NCBI GenBank assembly: GCA_031761405.1
Contig: JASEVX010000012.1
Location: 22,933,723-22,997,722 of the forward strand
From: Serripes groenlandicus
Lineage: Eukaryota; Mollusca; Bivalvia; Cardiida; Cardiidae
Reading direction: 5' to 3'
Length of the DNA: 64,000 nt
This document shows positions 46,131-61,100 of the stretch, one piece after another. How positions within the stretch are numbered: position 1 is the first letter of the stretch; the number at the start of each line of letters is the position of its first letter. The position numbers and the translations under genes were made by a program. The notes under the pieces are model-generated. The model was not told the DNA's origin, did no database searches, and saw only the letters and a list, made by a program, of their open reading frames with translations.

Positions 46131-49100
46131 ATAAAAAGACGAAGTCCGAGTGAACCTATGTATACCAGTTTCTCTGTATTGCTTATTTTGATATCAGTGT
46201 TTCATAACTATGTATCTTAAACTATCCTTTATATCTTTTCTGACAGGTTTATGAAAGGACAGAATAAGTTTCCACAATAATAAAAGTGAAAACACTCTGC
46301 CTTTTTAACTGTAATTCCACAAAAACTAATAAATCCAGTGTTTAAACGGCATATCCTATTTAGTAGAGTGGAGTCATGGGCTGGGGTGGAGTGGAATGGA
46401 TTTTTGAAGTATAAAATATAAAGTGACCATTCACATTTCTTCCTCCTTTTTTTTTTATTTATTTTAATAAGGTTCTCCACTTATATAATATAACAGTCAT
46501 AGTACTGCCATTGTAGGTCTAGTTAAAAATAATTGATAATTTTACCATCAATATTTTTGCTAGCGAACAATACTTTACAGAATAAACAATATATACATGT
46601 ATTTATGTTGGTGCAATAAAGCAATATTGTAATAAAAGGTCTGATTACCTTATATTTTGTTTGTAATTAAAAGTTCAAAAAGATAAACCACAGAGATATA
46701 ACATGTTAAAACTCACTGTGCCCATGAAATAACTGTTCTAACTTAACCCTCCAAGAGAGTATTTAATGTCCTAAGATAATGAGGCATTGATGACATGTTA
46801 GATCTGCCATCCAGTTTAACTCCCAACGGGATTCATTATCTCCCATAAAGTAACATACAGATGACTAGGCTTCAGCCAACTGGTACAAGAAAATGTAAAA
46901 TGTACAAGTAAGTGGTATCTACTCCACATTTAAACTTCCAGTTTGCAAAAGTAAGTATCAAATAATAAATTTGATTTCCACTCCAAAACTAGACTCCACT
47001 CCTCCACTCTACTAAATAGGATATGCCTGTTTAAACTGGGTTGGCTTGCTTTGTTATAATATGGTATAAATAGTGGTTGTTTTCATAAAATTGTGAATTT
47101 AAATATTACAGCTATGTAACTTAATAATAAGCTGTTGTCTGTTTGAAGGCTTGCATTACTAGCTACGATCATCGTCAGTTTGAGTAGCAGGGGATACGGT
47201 TTGAGATTTAGATGTGGGCGATATGGACCCTAATTCTAGAGGATTGATTCAGTTAAAACTGTTTCCATGCTTGGTCCTGGTGAAGGTTCTGTACGCAGCT
47301 CAGTATCATGGCTAGTGTCCAATTTTGCTTTACCAATTAAAAAATCGATCATTTTATAGCCTTTTTCAGGCGCTGATGGTAGTTTTTTCTGATAATATTT
47401 ATTATTTCTCAACATTGTCAAATCGTTTTTATCGTAATCATCTAGACGCTTTAGTTATAAATGCATGCGTCTTCAATAAGTAATTTTGTTCTCATTTATC
47501 TGCCGGCGCGGTTAACGTTATCATCATGTTAACATCATAGACAGCTATTGCAACGATTAAATAAATCATATTGAACATTAAATTGAGTCTAAACAATATG
47601 CAGCTTAACATTTAAATACATGAAAGTCCAATTCACATCGGCGAAAAATTTCGTCAGACGCCATGTTTTTTCTTAAAAACACGTGGTTAAGTCGACAAGA
47701 CGAAACGGGTAAAAATAAATAAACGAAATATCACCCAACTCCCAATACTTATTGTATGAAGAAGAAATATAATTACTTCGTTAAATATTTGTTTCGGATA
47801 AATAATTGCGACACCTGAATGGATATGTCACTGAGAAATGTTGCGATTTGTTTTAAAATGTAAACAACAGAGACAGGCCGAGAATGTTTTTGATTTTGTC
47901 AGAAAAGCAAGTTACAAAGTTAAAATTAGGCTAGACGGCCAGAATTGTAAATGGGTCTGTCGGACTCTTTTGGCCAGAATTGTGAATGTCTCCGACGGAC
48001 CCTTTTGGAAAATTGTGAAGAGCCGTTTTTAATTGTGAATGGGTCCGTTAAACGGTACCAGCTAAAGAAGGAAAAAAATCGCCGGTCAACATTTCTCAAT
48101 TTTAATTGCCAGCAGCGTTGATAATGCTGGCGAGTAGGAGATGCGCAAACATTTTGTTGTTATCTGACAACAATACGACATCGCGGCTTCCGGTACGGTT
48201 TAAATCGCGGATCGCCCGGAACCGGTCGCCTTTTTATTCCCTTTTTTTTTTTTTGGTCCGTAAAAAAGTTTCGGTCGGCGGTAAAAATGGACGGTCGGTC
48301 GGGTTACCAGAAACAAACCTATTTTTTTTTTAGGCCTGAAAGCCAGTCGAGCTTATGTCATGGCGAATTGTCCGTCGTGCGTCCGTGCGTGCGTGCGTTA
48401 ACTTTTTCCTTTAAACGACTTCTTCTCCCTAACCACTTGGCCAATTTGGTTGAAACTTCATGGGAAGCATCCTCTCAATGTCCTCTACTAAATTCCTTCA
48501 AATTTTTTTGATCCATTCAAAATTCTGGTTTCCATGGCAACCGAAAGAAAAAAATAGTGAGAACTTAAAAAATCTTCTTCTCCGAAAGTGTCAGGCCGAT
48601 TTTCAAATAATTTTGTAGAAATGTTCCTTGGGTGACCCTTTATTAGATTCCTTCAAGAAATTTTGATTGGGCGAAAAACATGGCCGCCAGGCGGCGGGGC
48701 TTTTTTGCCTTATATAGCTATAGTGAAAACTTAAATAATCTTCTTCTCAAAAAGTGTTCAGCAGATTTTCAAATAATTATGTAGAAATGTTCCGTGGGTG
48801 ACCCTCTATCAGATTCCTTCAAGCCATGTTGATTGGTAAAAAAACATGGCCGTCACAGGGCGGGGCTATTTTGCCTATATGGCTAAAGAGCAAACTTAAA
48901 AAATCTTCTCCTCCAAAAGTGTCAGGCCGATTTTCAAATAATTTTGTAAAAATGTTCCTTGTGTGAACCTTAATTAGATTCCTTCAAGAAATGTTGATTG
49001 GGCGAAAAACATGGCCGCCAGGGGGCGGGGCTTTTTTGCGTTATATAGCTATAGTGAAAACTTAAAACATCTTCTCCGAAAGTGTTCAGCCGATTTTCAA

Positions 49101-52100
49101 ATAATTTTGTAGAAATGTTCATTGGGTGACCCTCTATCAGATTCCTTCAAGCCATGTTGATTGGTCGAAAAACATGGCCGCCAGAGGGCGGGGCTATTTT
49201 GACTTATATGACCATAGTGAAAACTTAAAAAATCTTCTCCTCCGAAAGTGTCAGGCATATTTTCAAATAATTTTGCAGAAACATTCCTTTGGTGACACTC
49301 TACAAGATTCCTTTAAGCCATGGTGGTTGGTAAAAAAAATAGCCACCACGGGGCAGGGCTGTTTGGAGATTTTATTTTTGCCTTATGGCCGTGGAGCGAT
49401 ACTGGCCCTCTTGGGCCTCTTGTTTTTGATCCATCCATAATTCTGGTTTCCATGGCAACCAAAAGAAAAAAATAGTGAAAACTTAAATATCTTCTTCTCT
49501 GAAAGTGTCAGGCCGATTTTCAAATAATTTTGTAGAAATGTTCCTTGGGTGACCCTGTATTAGATTCCTTCAAGAAATGTTGATTGGTCGAAAAACATGG
49601 TCGCTAGAGGGCGGGGCTATTTTGCCTTATATGACCATAGTGAAAACTTAAAAAATCTTCTTCTCCGAAAGTGTTCAGCCGATTTTCAAATAATTTTGTA
49701 GAAATGTTCATTGGGTAACCCTCTATCAGATTCCTTCAAGCCATGTTGATTGGTCGAAAAATATGGCCGCCAGAGGGCGGGGCTATTTTGCTCTATATGA
49801 CCATAGTGAAAATTTAAAAAATCTTCTTCTCCGAAAGTGTTGAGCAGATTTTCAAATAATTTTGTAGAAATGTTCTTTGGGTGACCCTCTATCAGATTCC
49901 TTCAAGCCATGTTGATTGGTTCAAAAATATGGCCGCCATGGGGTGGGGCTATTTTGCCTTATATGGCTATTGTGAAAACTTAAAAAATCTTCTCCTTCGA
50001 AAGTGTCAGGCCGATTTTCAAATAATTTTGCAGAAACATTCCTTGGGTGACACTCTACAAGATTCCTTTAAGCCATGGTGGTTGGTAAAAAATATGGCCA
50101 CTAGGGGGCAGGGCTGTTTGGAGATTTGATTTTTGCCTTATGGCCGTGGAGCGTTACTGGCCCTCTTGGGCCTCTTGTTTTTTGAATACGACGTTAAGCC
50201 CAAATCAATTAATCAAAATAACAAATATTAACATTGTTTACATAGCTAAAGGTTACATGAAATGATGTTCTCTTCATTTTTAGCTCCACTGGCTGAAAGC
50301 CAGTCGAGCTTATGTCATGGCGAATTGTCCGTCGTGCGTGCGTGCGTAAACTTTTTCCTTTAAACGACTTCTTCTCCCTAACCACTTGGCCAATTTGGTT
50401 GAAACTTCATGGGAAGCATCCTCTCAATGTCCTCTAATAAATTCCTTCAAATTTTTTTGATCCATTGGAAATTCTGGTTTCCATGGCAACCGAAAGAAAA
50501 AAATAGTGAGAACTTAAAAAAATCTTCTTCTCCAAAAGTGTCAGGCCGATTTTCGAATAATTTTGTAGAAATGTTCCTTGGGTGACTCATTATTAGATTC
50601 CTTCAAGAAATGTCGATTGGTTGAAAAACATGGCCGCCAGGGGGGCGGGGCTATTTTGCCTTATATTGCAATAGTGAAAACTTAAAAAATCTTCTTCTCC
50701 GAAAGTGTTCAGCTGATTTTCAAATAATTTTGTAGAAATGTTCCTTGGGTGACCCTCTATCAGATTCCTTCAAGAAATGTTGATTCGGCGAAAAACATGG
50801 CCGCCAGGGGGGCGGGGCTATTTTGCCTTTCATAGCTATAGTGAAAACTTAAAAATCTTCTTCTCCGAAAGTGTTCAGCTGATTTTCAAATAATTTTGTA
50901 GAAATGTTTATTGGGTGACCCTCTATCAGATTCCTTAAAGCCGTGTTGATTGGTCGAAAAACATGGCCGCCAGAGGGCGGGGCTATTTTGCCTTATATGA
51001 CCATAGTGAAAACTTAAAAAATCTTCTTCTCCGAAAGTGTTCAGCCGATTTTCAAATAATTTTGTAGAAATGTTCATTGGGTGACCCTCTATCAGATTCC
51101 TTCAAGCCATGTTGATTGGTCGAAAAACATGGCAGCCAGAGGGCGGGGCTATTTTGCCTTATATGACCATAGTGAAAACTTAAAAAATCTTCTCCTCCGA
51201 AAGTGTTTGGCCGATATTCAAATAATTTTGTAGAAATGTTCCTAGGCTTACCCTCTATTAGATTCCTTCAAGCCATGTTGATTGGTTGAAAAATATGGCT
51301 GCCAGGGGGTGGGGCTATTTTGCCTTATATGGCTATAGTGAAAACTTAAAATATCCTCTCCTCCGAAAGTGTCAGGCCGATTTTCAAATAATTTTGCAGA
51401 AACATTCCTTGCATGACACTCTACAAGATTCCTTTAAGCCATGGTGGTTGGTAAAAAAATAGCCACCAGGGGGCAGGGCTGTTTGGAGATTTTATTTTTG
51501 CCTTATGGCCGTGGAGCGATACTGGCCCTCTTGGGCCTCTTGTCAATAATTTTGTAGAAATGTTCCTAGGGTGACCCTCTATCAGATTCCTTCAAGCCAA
51601 AATTGGTCATAAAATCATGGCAATCAGGGGTCAGGGCTGTTTGGATATTTAATTTTTGCCTAATGGCAGTGGAGCGATATTGGGCCTCTTGTTACCTAGC
51701 TAAATTAGTTCAGTTTCTACAGTAAATTAAAAAGACACTTTTTTTTTTCAAAGTCTTATTTTTAATACTAATATTTTTGCACTTATGTTGATATTTAAGT
51801 AAAAATCCTTGTTAAAACAACAAGTCATAATGGTCATACAAAGCAATATCTATTCAAAGATAGAACAAAGCCAAATTTAAGAAAAAATCGAAAAAAAAAC
51901 GCATTTTTGGCTTGAGCATGTTGACACTTTGTCAGAATATTTGTCTTGATGATATCTAGGGTAAGTTTGAATATGGGTCAGGTCAGGTCAACAACTAGGT
52001 CACTAGGCCAAATTGTAGAACAATCTAGTTAACACTTAAAAGCGTTTTTGACATGAGCAGCTTGAAATGTTGTCAGAAAGTTTGTTTTGATGATATTGCC

Positions 52101-55100
52101 ATTTGCACTGAACGAGTAAAGACATGTTTATTGCTTCAGAATGTTTGTTTTAATGATATTTAGGCCAAGTTTGAATATAGGTCATGTTGTGTCAACAACT
52201 AGGTCACTAGGCCAAATTGAAGAAAACAAATTGTAAACTCTCCGGAGTCTGCATTTTGTGCTTCAGCAGCTTTAAACTTAATCACAATGTTGGTCTTGAT
52301 GATTTAAAGGCAACGTTTAAATCTGGGTCATAAACTAGGGTCATTAGACAAAATGGAAGGAAAATCTTGTAGACAATCTATAGGCTGCATTTTTGGCTGG
52401 ATTGCTCTAGCAATTCTGGTCTATAGATTGGCGATGTCCGTCTGTCTGTTTGTCAACATTTTGGTTAAAGTTTCAGATTGAGGCAAAATCTCAGCACTGG
52501 AAAGGGTTACAAACTTGAAACTTTGCCTGAAGGTAACCAGTAACAAGTTCTATTGATTTCTAGGGTTACTTTGACCTTGACCTTGGTTTGTCGATTTTCA
52601 AGGTCAAATTTCCGACAATCTGGCATGTTGAAACTTTGTTAGAATAATTGTCTTGATGATATCTAGAGTAGTTTCAAATAAAGAAATCTAGGCAAAAAGG
52701 CCAAATTTTAGGAATATCTATTTTTAGCTTGAACAGCTTTAAGCTTTGTCAGAATGTTTGTCTTGATGATATCTAGACCAAGTTTGAATACTGGTTATTC
52801 AGTCAAAACTAGGTTACAAGACCAAATTGAAGGAAAATCTTGTTAACAGTGGTCAATGAGAACATACATCTATATCAAATCTTGGACAAGTTCGAAACTG
52901 GGTCATGTGAGGTCAAAGGATAATCTTGTTTACACTCAGGAAGCCATATATTTACCTTCAGCATGTTGAACTTGTCAGAACAATTGTCTTGATGATATCT
53001 AGACCAATTGCGAAAATATGGGTCATGTTGGATAAAAAAAAAGATCAATCAGCCAAATTGTAGGGAAATCTTGTTAACACTTGTATGAGGTTACCTGACT
53101 GCAAAATGAGTTATTGTGATTGACTTTACCTGACTGCAAAATGAGTTAGTGATTGACTTCACATTGGCATTCTTGTTAAAATTAAGAGCTTTGGAAAGTG
53201 TTAACCCTTTCCCTCATATAGAAGCTTTCTGACACCTCTGCAGCAGACAGCTTTTTGAAAACATTGTGACAAAAGAAGAAATTGCTCAAAACGAGCAATT
53301 TCTCCTTTTGCCACAATGTTTTCCACTTTTAGTTAAAGATTATCCATTCAATTATAGAGATTTTCTATTTTTTGACAAAATATGTCGTCTGTTGCAGAAT
53401 TGTCGTATGACAAACATCCTTTATAGAAAAAAAGTTTCATAAACAAAATTTTAAAAGCATTGAGGGAAGAATAAAAATTGCTTGTATTTGAAAATGTTCA
53501 AAAGAGATGGACAGTGAAGTCGTCAATTTTCGGTTGTAATAACCCTTTTCCATAATTTTTTTTGAAAACATAGTGACAAAAGAAGAAATTGCTCAAAATG
53601 AGCAATTTCTCCTTTTGACACAATGTTTTCCACTTTTAGTCTTAGTTTATCCATTCAATTATAGAGATTTTCTTTTTTTTGACAAAATATGTCCAAAGTC
53701 GTCTGCTGCAGAATTGTTGTATTTGTGAAAGTTTTTTGGCTCATTCAGCAGACAACGTTTGAAAGGAGAAATTGCCCATAATAAGCAATTTCAACTTTTG
53801 CCAAAATGTTTTCATTTTGATGATCATGCTATCATTATTTAACCCTTTCCCTCATACGGCAATTCTGCAGCAGAAGACTATGAACATATTTTGTCAAAAA
53901 ACAAAATCTCTAAAATTGAATGGATAAACTAAGACTAAAAGTGGAAAACATTGTGTCAAAAGGAGAAATTGCTCGTTTTGAGCAATTTCTTTTTTTGTCA
54001 TTATGTTTTCAAAAAGCCGTCTGCTGCAGAGAAGTCAGAAAGCGTCTATATGAGGGGAAGGGTTAACGTTTTCCATGTTTTTGCCTCAATGTTTTCCAAG
54101 TCATTCGCCACAGACCTGTTGTATGTGGGAAAGGTAAATGACAGAGCTCTAAATAATAGGGCATTTTTCATGTTCTAAACTCTTTATTATACCACCAGAT
54201 ACATAGTATATGGGGGCTATATAGGAGTCACGCTTGACGGTCAGTCGGTCGGTCCGTTGGTCTGTAGACATTTCTTGTGAACACTATTTCTCAGCAACCC
54301 TTGGTCAGAATTCAATATAACTTCACAAGAATGATTGATTATTGATACCAAGCCTAGTTGTGCATATTGTCGGCATGTTGCACTGGAATTATTTTTAAAT
54401 GAGTTATGGCCCCTTGAATTATTTCTCATACATATGTATATTGTCAGGCACCAGCTGGGGGTATTCATCACCTTCAGTGATATTTCTAGTTTGACACTGA
54501 AACAATGTTTAACGATTCTTTTGAATACCAAAAGCAAAGGGTTTGGTTGGGTAACAAGAAAGATATTGTTTGGAAAAGACCAATTGACTCCCCCTTTCTT
54601 AGTCCTCTGGTTAACCCTTTCTAATGTACAACACATCTGCAGCAGGCGGCAGGCAACTTTGAAAACATCTAGGCAAAAAAATCAGAAAATCTCTCAATGA
54701 AGGCATTATATCTGAAAAAAGTTAAAAAAACATTGTGGCAAAAGGAGAACTTGCTCATTTTGAACAATTTTTATGCCCCCGGAATCACCGATTCGGTGGG
54801 CATCTAGTTTTTTGCCTGTCTGTCTGTCTCTTTGTCTGTCGAAAAAAACTTTAACCTTGACCACTACTTTTGAACCATAACAGGTACGGCTACCATATTT
54901 CACTTGTGTATTCCTTGTGACATGACCTTTCTGTCAGTACCAACATTTTTGACCTTGCGACCTTGACCTTTGACCTAGATGTTGCCATTCGGGGGCATCA
55001 GTGTTTCACAAACACATCTTGTTCATTTTGTCACAATGTTTTCAAAAAAATAGTCTGCTACAGAGGCCTCAGAAAGTGTCTGTATTTTTAAAAGGATTAA

Positions 55101-58100
55101 TGTAAGGGTTTTGAATTTACAGGTGTACCATCCTCGACGACTTCAATATTGATTGCGAATTCCTTTGGTATGAAGATTCCCCCTCCAGAATATTCGGGCA
55201 TCCCTGAACCTTTAGTGGAGCCAGACCTAGATCTTGTCATAAGTAAGTACACTTTTAGCTGTATTGAGGGCTCTGAGTCGATTCTTTTAAATCTTGCATA
55301 GTCTAAATTAGCAATAGCAAGTAGCGAATTAACTACTTAAAATGGGAACTATCTACCTGCCAACAAAGTCAGTAGAAGAAACTTGCTACTTAAAAAAAAC
55401 CACTTTGTCACATCTCTGCAAATATATGGAAAATAACAAAGTAGAATTTATAATTAGACTTGAAAACATTGTGGCAAAAGAAGAACTTGCTTAATGGATT
55501 CCTAATAACTTCCAATACAATTAGGCACAAAAAAGGTAGGTAAAAAATATGTTTTCTACACTGATTGATGTGAAAGTGACTAAGTTGAACTTACCACATT
55601 TTTTGTAATGGTCGAACAGTCTGTTCTGAAAATATCTGAATTCTTTCAAATTTGCATGATTTATGATGTGTGTTAATTGTTTGTAAAAAGGATACTATAC
55701 CTATTTGAAACAGTGTAAGAGCCCTTTCCCACACACAACAAACCTGCAGCAGATAATATTGAAATCATCAATGCACAACCATAAAATTATCTCCATAAAT
55801 GGAAGTACAGTGTATAAGCATTGAATAGAGGTGAACACATATTGACAAAAGGACAAATTGCTAGTATTGAGCAATTTCTCTTTTTTAGCTCTACTGGCCA
55901 AAGGCCAGAAGGGCTTATGTCGTGGCGATTTGTCCGTCGTCCGTGCGTGCGTCCGTGCCTCCGTCCGTAAACAATTTCTTGTTAACACGATACAGTCTTC
56001 ACTTTTGATTGTATCTCAACCAAACTTATACAGTAGTTAGATATTCATGAGAGCTCGGTTCCTTTCGAAAACAAGCCAGATCTGCCCATGCATGACTGGA
56101 TTATGGCCCTTGAAATGGTCAAAATTGCTATAAAAGAGCTTGTTAACACGATACAGTCTTCACTTTTGATTGTATCTCAACCAAACTTATACAGTAGTTA
56201 GATATCCATGAGAGCTCGGTTCCTTTCGAAAACCAGCCAGATCCGCCCATGCATGACTGGATTATGACCCTTGAAATGGTCAAAATTGCTATAAAAGAGC
56301 TTGTTAACACGATACAGTCTTCACTTTTGAGTGTATCTCAACCAAACTTATACAGTAGTTAGATATCCATGAGAGCTCGGTTCCTTTCGAAAACCAGCCA
56401 GATCCGCCCATGCATGACTGGATTATGACCCTTGAAATGGTCAGAATTGCTATAAAAGAGCTTGTTAACACGATACAGTCATCACTTTTGATTGTATCTC
56501 AACTAAACTTATACAGTAGTTAGATATCCATGAGAGCTCAGTTCCTTTCGTAAACCAGCCAGATCCGCCCATGCAAGACTGGATTATGGCCCTTGAAATT
56601 GTCCAAATTGCTATAATTGAGCATGTGAACACAATAGAGGCTCCATTTACTATCTGATCTTCACCAAACTTAGATAGTAGTTAAATATTGATGAGAGCTT
56701 GGTTCCTTTTGAAAATCAGCCAGATCCGCCCATGCAAGACTGGATTATGGTCCATGAAATTGTAAAAATTGCTATAATACAGCTTGTAAACACAAAAGAG
56801 CCTCCATTTACTATCCGATCTTCACCATACATACATGCTCTGGATTGAAAATGACCAAAGAACCATACTAGTAGAGCATAGGCCCTCATGGGCCTCTTGT
56901 TTTCCACAATGTTTTCAAAAGCCCTCTGCTGTACAGGTGTCAGAGAGCATATATATTTGGGCAGGGTTAATTAATTTAGAAAAATCTGCAGTTTCTGTGA
57001 TCAGCTCATTCACTGTATCAAATTTAACTATCAAATGTACAAAATTGCAGTTTCAATATTCTTACCATGAGGTCGAGGGTATAAAGGGATCTGCCTGTGC
57101 ATACATGTCCTAGCAACTTCATATCTTAACTCATTTTCATGAAACTTCTCACACATGTTCACTAGCATTGTCTCTTGTACAAGTTCACTATTAAACTTCT
57201 GTACGAAACGACCAAATCACTGTAGCCAACTTGTTCATTATCCGATTGTGATTAAACTTGACTCATATGTTCACCAACTTCGTCTCTTGTAAAATTTCGC
57301 GTCTCACCAACCTGGGTAAAGGTCACAGACTATAAAAGTCTTGTTAAAAACAATGTCATCGCTCTAGCGACTTTATTTCTTATCTGATTGTTATGAAACA
57401 GGATACACCTGTTAGCCAGCATCACCTTTCGCATAAGTTCACATTTCACTGACCTTGGTCAAAGGTCAAGGTCACAGTGACTTGTACGTTACAATGTCTT
57501 CACTCTAGCTACTTTATTTCTTGTCCGATTGTTGTGAAACTTAAAACACATGAGCACCAAAATGGCTTCTTGCATGAGTTTATGTTTCACCAACCTATGT
57601 CAAAGGTCAAGGTCACAGTGACTATTAAAAGTGTACAATTCAACATTGCTTTAATTTTTAGCTCCACTGGCGCTTATGTCATGGCGAATTGTCCGTCGTG
57701 CGTGCGTTAACTTTTTCCTTTAAACGACTTCTTCTCCCTAACCACTTGGTCAATTTGGTTGAAACTTCATGGGAAGCATCCTCTCAATGTCCTCTACTAA
57801 ATTCCTTCAAATTTTTTTGATCCATTCAAAATTCTGGTTTCCATGGCAACCGAAAGAAAAAAATAGTGAGAACTTAAAAAATCTTCCTCTCCGAAAGTGT
57901 CAGGCCGATTTTCAAATAATTTTGTAGAAATGTTCCTTGGGTGACCCTTTATTAGATTCCTTCAAGAAATTTTGATTGGGCGAAAAACATGGTCGCCAGG
58001 GGGCGGGCTTTTTTGCCTTATATAGCTATAGTGAAAACTTAAATAATCTTCTTCTCAAAAAGTGTTCAGCAGATTTTCAAATAATTATGTAGAAATGTTC

Positions 58101-61100
58101 CGTGGGTGACCCTCTATCAGATTCCTTCAAGCCATGTTGATTGGTAAAAAAACATGGCCGTCACAGGGCGGGGCTATTTTGCCTATATGGCTAAAGAGCA
58201 AACTTAAAAAATCTTCTCCTCCAAAAGTGTCGGGCCGATTTTCAAATAATTTTGTAGAAATGTTCCTTGTGTGAACCTTAATTAGATTCCTTCAAGAAAT
58301 GTTGATTGGGCGAAAAACATGGCCGCCAGGGGGCAGGACTTTTTTGCGTTATATAGCTATAGTGAAAACTTAAAACATCTTCTTCTCCGAAAGTGTTCAG
58401 CCGATTTTCAAATAATTTTGTAGAAATGTTCATTGGGTGACCCTCTATCAGATTCCTTCAAGCCATGTTGATTGGTCGAAAAACATGGCCGCCAGAGGGC
58501 GGGGCTATTTTGACTTATATGACCATAGTGAAAACTTAAAAAATCTTCTCCTCCGAAAGTGTCAGGCACATTTTCAAATAATTTTGCAGAAACATTCCTT
58601 TGGTGACACTCTACAAGATTCCTTTAAGCCATGGTGGTTGGTAAAAAAAATAGCCACCACGGGGCAGGGCTGTTTGGAGATTTTATTTTTGCCTTATGGC
58701 CGTGGAGCGATACTGGCCCTCTTGGGCCTCTTGTTTTAATTATGTCTCCCCCTGTATACAGGGGAGATATATTGTTTTTGTCCTGGGCGTCTGTCTGTCC
58801 GTCTGTCCGAAATCGTGTCCGCTCCATATCTCCAAGACGGCTTGAAGGATTTTCATGAAACTTGGCTCACATGTTCACCTCATCAAGGCGACGTGCAGAA
58901 CCCGCGTCTCGACAATATAGGGTCAAGGTCAAGGTCACGCTTGAAGGTCAAAGGTTTGAGGCTTTATTTCGTGTCCGCTCCATATCTCCCAGACGGCTTG
59001 AAGGATTTTCATGAAACTTGGGTCACATGTTCACCTCATCAAGGCGACGTGCAGAACCCGCGTCTCGACAATATAGGGTCAAGGTCACGCTTGAAGGTCA
59101 AAGGTTTGAGGCTTTATTTCGTGTCCGCTCCATATCTCCCAGACGGCTTGAAGGATTTTCATGAAACTTGGGTCACATGTTCACCTCATCAAGGCGACGT
59201 GCAGAACCCGCGTCTCGACAATATAGGGTCAAGGTCAAGGTCACACTTGAAGGTCAAAGGTTTGAGGCTTTATTTCGTGTCCGCTCCATATCTCCCAGAC
59301 GGCTTGAAGGATTTTCATGAAACTTGGGTCACATGTTCACCTCATCAAGGCGACGTGCAGAACCTGCGTCTCGACAATATAGGGTCAAGGTCAAGGTCAC
59401 GCTTGAATGTCAAAGGTTTGAGGCTTTATTTCGTGTCCGCTCCATATCTCCCAGACGGCTTGAAGGATTTTCATGAAACTTGGGTCACATGTTTACCTCA
59501 TCAAGGCGACGTGCAGAACCCGCGTCTCGACAATATAGGGTCAAGGTCAAGGTCACGCTTGAAGGTCAAAGGTTTGAGGCTTTATTTCGTGTCCGCTCCA
59601 TATCTCCCAGACGGCTTGAAGGATTTTCATGAAACTTGGGTCACATGTTCACCTCATCAAGGCGACGTGCAGAACCCGCGTCTCGACAATATAGGGTCGA
59701 GGTCAAGGTCACACTTGAAGGTCAAAGGTTTGAGGCTTTATTTCGTGTCCGCTCCATATCTCCGAGACGGCTTGAAGGATTTTCATGAAACTTGGGTCAC
59801 ATGTTCACCTCATCAAGGCGACGTGCAGAACCTGCGTCTCGACAATATAGGGTCAAGGTCAAGGTCACGCTTGAATGTCAAAGGTTTGAGGCTTTATTTC
59901 GTGTCCGCTCCATATCTCCCAGACGGCTTGAAGGATTTTCATGAAACTTGGGTCACATGTTTACCTCATCAAGGCGACGTGCAGAACCCGCGTCTCGACA
60001 ATATAGGGTCAATGTCAAGGTTACGCTTGAAGGTCAAAGGTTTGAGGCTTTATTTCGTGTCCGCTCCATATCTGTCCCAAATTTATAGGTTGGAATGTTT
60101 TGAGAGATTTTGACAGATATTTGAGGGGAGACATCTGTTTTTTGCAAAAACAATTCTAGTTCTTATCCGATTTATTGAAATTGAACACACATGTTCAACA
60201 CCATTGCCTTTAGTACAAGTTTGCGTTTCACCAACCTAGGTTAAAGTTCAAGGTCGGTCACAGTGACGTTAATACGTATTTGCAAATAATATTGCTCTAG
60301 CGACTTTATTACCTATCCAATTGTAATGAAACTTAAATCTCATGTTCACAAGCATTGCCTCTTTTACATGTATGCATTCCACAGACCTAGGTTAAAGGTC
60401 AAGGTGACAGTGACTTTACTATTATAAGTGTATAAAACCATCTCATCACTCTAGCGACATTATTTCTTATCCGATTGTTATGAAACTGACACAAATGTTC
60501 ACCAGTATCGCCTATGGTATGAGTTCACATTTCACCAACCTAGGTAAAGGTCCAGGTCACAGCATCTTTTAAATGTTTTACAAAATGATGTCATCGCTAT
60601 AGAGACTTTATTTCTTATCAGATTGTTATGAAACTTAAATCATATATTTACAAATATTATCTCCTCTTGTATAAGTTCATATTCCACTGACCTAGGTCAA
60701 AGTTCAAGCTCACAGTGACTGAGTGACTAATACATTTGTATAAAACAACTTCATCACTCTAGCACGTTCATTTGTTGACAGAATTCCTTCATATTTCCTA
60801 CACAGGTTTAATGTCATGAGAACTTGGTGGGGTTTGCATTTTACCAATCTATGCCTAAGTTCAAAAGGTCAAGGTCACATTGACTGTGTCTGTATTAAAC
60901 AACTTCATTGCTCTAGCATTTTCTTCAAATTCCTCCATACCTTTTACACTGGTTTATTTTACTTCATACACTGGTTTATTGTCAAGTGATCTTCGATGGG
61001 TTCCTATTTCATTGTCAAAGGTCACAGTGACTATAATACAACTGTATGAAAAAACACTGAGGGGATTTGTATGATTGGTGATGCTCTTGTTTAAACAATA

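Noticed and set aside
54241..54636. Overlapping ORFs on both strands (121 and 131 codons)
   Set aside because: They run through repeat heads and a MITE end, with no conserved content.
58815..60113. 432-codon ORF of 52-residue repeats (and its 270-codon relative at 2558-3370)
   Set aside because: Follows from a 156 bp monomer and in-frame indels inside a mobile repeat. No start context, signal or known domain; the same sequence family elsewhere is plainly non-coding.
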